From the NCBI GenBank assembly GCA_037176725.1, contig JAZBRS010000029.1:49486001-49550000 (forward strand): a DNA stretch of 64,000 nucleotides, written 5' to 3'. Position 1 is the first letter of the stretch. Every line of letters begins with the position of its first letter. This document shows positions 59,152 through 64,000 of this stretch, piece after piece. The position numbers and the translations under genes were made by a program. The notes beneath the pieces were generated by a model that made no database searches, was not told the DNA's origin, and saw only the letters and a program-made list of their open reading frames with translations. This DNA comes from Posidonia oceanica (taxonomy: Eukaryota; Streptophyta; Magnoliopsida; Alismatales; Posidoniaceae).

Positions 59152-59300
59152 GGGCTGGCACCCCTAACTGCTCGGCGATAGGTCTGTTAACCTATCACTC
59201 CTGGGCTGGCACCCCTAATTGCTCGGCAATAGGTCTGTTAACCTGTCATCCTCGGGCTGATATCCCTAACTATTCGGCGATAGGTCTGTCAACCTATCAC
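59152..59300 (+). repeat. Three hairpin repeats in the 3' region of element D
   Basis: Three units of about 50 bp begin GGGCTGGCACCCCTAA or GGGCTGATATCCCTAA. Each contains GATAGGT...ACCTATC, or a close variant, as an inverted pair. The layout recalls array 2 of element E, but the sequence differs. Confidence 0.75.
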
Positions 59301-59352
59301 TCTGCACATTCTCCTGCACATAGCTATCATCATACATTCTTCATTCTCCTAC

Positions 59353-62300
59353 TGTTGACACCCCATCTTGATAGGCTCGGATCATTTGGGACCTTCTGGT
59401 GACTTCTGGATCTAAACCTAGGTCAAAACAACCCCCAACCCTCTTCATCTCACCCTTCAAAACAAGCCTAACTTGACCTAAGCCTACACCCTCTTCCCAA
59501 GCCCAAAACCTGCCCAAAAACCATAGGAAAACCCATCAACCCCTACTTAGCAAACCTACCCAAACACTTAAAAACTTTCAGCCCGAAACCATTCCCAAAA
59601 ATCCTAGAAAACTTAGGTGAAACCACCCTTTTTCTACACCTCATAACCCCTCCAAAACCATCTTAAAATTAAACCAAAGCCCTAGAATGAAGACTAGAAA
59701 CCCTAGGCTACACACTCCCCAATTTTCACCCCATTTCAAAACCTTTAAGCCTTCCTTTTACCTAAATTATCCTTTTCTCTCTCTTGGATTATTCTTTTCT
59801 CTCTCCTCTCTCTCTCCTGATTATCCTCCCTCTTTTCATCCCCTTCTCTCTCTTTTTCTTGCCTAGCTGTGGGCCCCCTTTGTGCTTCTATCTCTTCTCT
59901 ATCTTATTTTTATTTTTACCTTATTTTTAGCATTTTCCCTGACTTTTAAAAAATTGTTTTCCCCCAACTCATCTCTTTCCCCTTTATTCCTCCTTTTTCC
60001 CTTTTCTTCTTCCTTCTCTTTTCCTTTTTCCTTCTTTTGCTAAAATCCATAAAAAACCCTTAAAAATCTCTAAAACTCTAAAACAAAATGGAAAAAAACC
60101 AGAACCCTAAGAAAAATAATTAAAAATACTAAACAAACAATTAAGAACCTAAACCCAACTAAATCTAGTTAAAATGGAAAACCAAGGATGCAAGCTAAAA
60201 AATGCAAAACAAACCAAAAGAAAATGCTTTAAAATCAAGGAAAAAACTAAAATATAATCAAAACCGACCAAAAGTGAAAACCCTATCAAAAATAATCAAA
60301 AGCAAACCCTAAGAAGAAGGAAAACAATTAAAAACACTAAGACAAATAGTTAATGAAAAAACTTAACAAACCTAAGAAGAACAATTTAAGAACTTAATTA
60401 AAAAAAAAGGGAAAATGAGAAACAAATTAAAAAGATTTAAAAACACTTAATCCATCAAGAAGAAGCTTAACTAAAAAACATCAAGAAAACTTAACAAATA
60501 AAAAATCAAAAGTGTAATTCAAAAAAAGACTTAAGAAGAATCCTAAAAAGAGTAAAATCAAAAGCCCAAAACTCACTCTAATTAATCTAAGAATAAATCT
60601 TAAAAAATCCTAATTAACATCCCAAATACTTAACAAGAAAAACACAATGGAAAAATAATTTAAAAGGTTTAACAAACTCTTAATAAAAATGGAAAACAAA
60701 TTAAAAACAAAGAAAACCCTTAAAACCCTAATCAAACCCAAAACCCCTCTAAAACCAGAATTAATCAACTAAAAACAGTCATTAAAAATTTAATCAAGAT
60801 CCTAACTTACAACATAATCATTCTAATATTTTTACTTATTTTTATTTTATTTTTACCTAATTTATTTCTCCTCTCTTTCCCTTCCATTTCTCTTTTCTTC
60901 CTATTTTTCTTCCCTTCCTCTTCTCCTGCTGGGCCCAGTCCAGCCCGTCAACCCTTTCCTTCTTTTCTGTTTTTTCTTTTTTTCCTCAGTTCGCGGCCTG
61001 GCTCGCCTTCCTCCTCTTCCTCTTCCTTCTTCTTCCTCAGCTTCTTCAGCTTTTCCTCCTCCCGCGTGCTGCACAGCACTCCCCCTTCTTTTTCAAATTC
61101 AAGCCTTCCCTCTCCGTCCAATCCAGCAACAGCTCGCTCTTCCTCTCTCGCCTCTCAGCGGCTTTTCCAGCATTAACTGCCTGTCGTCTCGCCGGCCGCT
61201 TGTCTCCCTCAGCTACAGTGGACGGCGCTGGTGGAATTCGAATTCCACAGCTCGCGCCCAGCAGCTTCAAGTTCTCCGATAAAAGCCTCGTTCAGCTCCT
61301 CCTTCCATGCCCTTTTGCCATCCGAGAGAGAGAGCCAGAGATTCAGAGAGAATTCCCAAGCAAACCTCCTACTTCTCCCTCTGAATTCCACAGCACTTCC
61401 CCCTTCTTTTTCTCCCTGAAACCAAGCCCCTTCCAAGCCTCCAATTCTCTTCCATTTCATCCCCCAAATCCACCCAGAGTCCCAGCATTCCTCCTCCACC
61501 CTTCCACGGCCTTTCCACCCCTGAAAACACCCCCAGTCCACCGAATTTCCATCATAGAAACTAACTGCAACCCAATACCACCTCTCCTGAAATTGCCTTC
61601 ACCACAGACCTCCATTTCGTCCCAAACCTTTCCCAGTTACTCGCCTGAACTCCACCTCCCCAAGGCACCCAACCTTCAGCCTAGCAACCCACCACAGGCC
61701 GAACCATCCACCACAAACAGTTACCTTCCCCTCTGACCAGAAAACCAACCAATCTGCAAATCCACTCAACAGACCTCCCCCGACCAATTCAACTGCCCAG
61801 AAACCTCCGCCAGTCATCCAGCAACCTTCCAGAAGGACCTATTCGGCCCGAGGAGCAGCAGACACCCCCCCGGTCTCCGGCTGCCTCTGTGAACCCAAAA
61901 CTTGCGAAATCACCCGCTGATCTTCGAAGCTCGCGTCCAAGCATCTAGGAAGCACCGGAGGGCTCCGTGGAGGCGATTCCAATCCTCACGAGCAGCAGAC
62001 GGTGCCCGCAGCGGCCAGACGAACTCCACCGACGATCGCTGAAACCACCTGTGTCGGGAGGACTTCTCAGACACGGAGACAGGTAACTCTTTATCTCCTT
62101 AGCCTAATCTTCCTCCCCTCTTGCTTTCCCACCCCTTAGAATAGGATTCACTTCGCTCCTGCGCCAAGTCAACTCCGGTCAGAGTCGTCTTCTCCAGCGA
62201 GCATCTCCGTGCGTTCCGCCGCTCCGGTCAGCAGAACGGCGCTCCAGCAGCTGCCTCCGGTCCGCACGAGTCTCAGGAACACGCTCCAGCCCTCGGATCG

Positions 62301-64000
62301 CAGCGACGTCGCGTTGATCGCCCGGAGTGCCCTTCTGAAACTCTGCAGACCTCCGGTGGCCTCTCCGGCTCGCTCCAGTCAGCGTCGAGCTCCGCCGAGC
62401 GTCGTCCGAGCACCGTCAGGACCTAGAGACGCTTCCCCGCCGGTCTGCACAGCTTCAACACCCCCGTGCCGGCGTCCATGGACGCTGGCAGCTTGCTGCT
62501 ACAGTGTCCATGGCCGTCGGCCATTACACTATTCCTTTATTTTCCAGTTATCTATGTTTTTTGGTAAATATTGCATTTCCAGCCTAAGTTCTTATTATTT
62601 TGCATTCCAGTCCTTTATTTGATTTAATCTGCTTATTTCTGTGCTGAAACTATATAAAATTGCATGAAATGTTTGTGTTTCTCTTTATTTGCATACTGGT
62701 CCTTTTACTGTGCTTTCCTTCAGTAATAAGTTAGACTTTGGCCCTCCAGTTTTAGATTTTTGCACATTGGTCCTGCAGTAGTTTAATTTAATTTAATGCA
62801 TGAATTTTGCCATATAAAATTGCATTCTGGGTCCTCTCTGCTTTCTGTATTTGCCTTCTGGTCCTCTGTCCTGTAGAATTTAGGTTTTATTTTTCATTTT
62901 TGCTTGTTGCGTTGCATTTCTCCCCCTCTGTTTTCTGATTTTTGCATGTAGGTCCTCTTCTAATGCATAGTAGTCATTTAAATGCATATTTAGCTTATAA
63001 AATTGCATTTTTGACCCTGCATGATTTGAAAATTACACATAGGTCCTCTGCATGCTTATAAAAATCATTTAGATGCACATTTTGCTTATAAAATTGCATT
63101 TTTAGCCCCACATGTTTGGAAAATTGCATGTAAGTCCCCCATTTGCATTCCAGACTACTCAGGACCCTGTTTTTCTGGAAAAATTGCACTTTAGACTCTA
63201 AAGATTTCAAAATTGCATTCTAACTTGCCACATGATTTCAAAGCTTGCCCTGATGCATACCCATCTTGAAAAATTGCATTTTAAACCCTGTCTTTTTCAA
63301 AATTGCATACAGACCCTCCTTTTTTCAAATTCCTTGCATGAAAGCCCCAAACTTTTCAAAACTTTTGCATTTAGACCCCCATCCTTTCAAAATTGCATTT
63401 GAACCCCCAATTTTTCTGAAAATCCCCCTTGAGTCTTTTCTTGCTTTCTGCATGCATTTGCATTCTTGCATTCTTGCATTTGGCATCCTCTGCACACACT
63501 TCAGCATCTTTAGCTCCCATTTACATGGGGGGACCTGTTTGCACACCCCTAGGACCTCCTGTACACTTAGATCTGTTCTTCTCCCCTGTTCTGGCCCCTC
63601 TGCCTTGAAGCTGTGATATCTTCCAATCCAGCCGTTGGATCTTCTCAAACAAGCTACCCAGACGACCCCGGCGAAGCGCTCTTCAGCATGGACCAAGCAG
63701 ATTTCAGATCAGGCTCCAGATTTTCCAGGTACGTCTTCCTGAACCCCTACACAGCAATCATTTGCATACCATTTGCATTGCATGCATCGTTTTCGCTTTT
63801 TGTTTCCTCGAGCATGTAGAATAGGACTTCCTCTTCTCATTTATCAACTCCGTTCCTCGTTTCGCGTATTCCTAAGTGTTTTGTGTTGTATTTCCCCTGG
63901 ATTCACCACTTATTGCGACTTTCTTCCCCCTTTTCCACGGTCCGATCGCATCGCGAGCTTTGGGCAGCGTGCGAGACATATCGTGGGGCGGTTTAGTGGG
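59353..64000 (+). mobile_element. LTR-F, partial (3' part off window)
   Basis: It starts TGTTGACACCCCATCTTGAT. Blocks appear in the usual order: CT tract (59770-60040), G-poor A-rich block (60050-60830), GC-rich block with hairpin (61231-61248), TTGCAT-rich block (62560-63480), GGGGGGACC word (63528) and donor-like GGTACGTC (63728). The window ends inside the intron-like segment. The preceding bases are CCTAC (59348-59352), with no polypurine tract, and the sequence is only roughly 80 percent similar to LTR-D at its start. It is therefore a separate insertion and not the 3' LTR of element D. Confidence 0.85.
61231..61248. other. Hairpin in LTR-F
   Basis: GTGGAATTCGAATTCCAC is an exact 18-bp palindrome, the counterpart of 425-442 and 24434-24451. 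Confidence 0.6.

Noticed and set aside
59353..64000. LTR-F as the 3' LTR of element D
   Set aside because: No polypurine tract precedes it, and its start differs strongly from LTR-D, whereas two LTRs of one insertion should be nearly identical.
1..64000. Host protein-coding genes, tRNA or rRNA genes
   Set aside because: I saw no cloverleaf, rRNA segment or non-transposon protein. The tRNA-Arg similarity is limited to the PBS 18-mers.

Overview
The window is a nest of giant plant LTR retrotransposons and shows no host gene that I can recognise. All elements belong to one group: Ty3/gypsy, Tat lineage, Ogre-like. The evidence is LTRs of about 5.6 to 6.1 kb starting TGTTGACACC and ending ATTACTACA, an 18-nt primer-binding site complementary to plant tRNA-Arg, a gag with a CHHC knuckle, a protease with D-N-G-S, an RT with YVDD, a degenerate Ty3-type RNase H followed by a second archaeal-type RNase H, and a DD35E integrase with a GPF motif. 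This fits an angiosperm with a large, repeat-rich genome, probably a eudicot. The species cannot be named from the sequence.

Layout. (1) 1-10835: LTR-A (+), whose 5' end lies off the window, split by solo LTR-B (3324-9471, 5-bp duplication GTAGC/GCAGC). (2) 10836-21921: element C on the minus strand (LTR 16128-21921, PBS, leader, broken gag and protease). It stops abruptly at LTR-A, so the LTR-A element most simply inserted into the protease-RT linker of C. (3) 21922-22494: the only sequence not assignable to an LTR element, a 216-226 bp tandem repeat of about 2.5 units. (4) 22495-28582: LTR-D (+), then its PBS and leader, interrupted at 29035 and resuming at 55710. (5) 29036-55709: element E (+), a complete insertion of 26,674 bp with LTRs of 5561 and 5620 bp and a perfect CTTAT duplication. 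(6) 55710-59352: the rest of element D, a gag remnant joined to a 3' repeat region with no protease, RT, RNase H or integrase. (7) 59353-64000: LTR-F (+), cut by the window end.

Element E carries leader, gag, protease, linker, RT, RNase H, archaeal RNase H, integrase, an additional ORF that resembles the DUF7745/Ogre ORF1 family but lies downstream of integrase, two large arrays of GATA...TATC hairpin repeats, and a polypurine tract. Its coding regions are broken by two clear frameshifts and about 17 in-frame stops. Most of the stops are TAG, and where a sister copy can be compared they stand where that copy has glutamine. This is the pattern expected from deamination of methylated CAG (CHG) sites. 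Element E is therefore structurally complete and fairly recent, but cannot make its own proteins by normal translation.

The most unusual points are the position of the DUF7745-like ORF, the hairpin arrays before the 3' LTR (one with an A-B-C higher-order order), the TAG bias, the LTR minisatellite whose copy number differs by two units between the two LTRs of one element, the duplicated PBS in element D, and the tandem repeat at 21922-22494.
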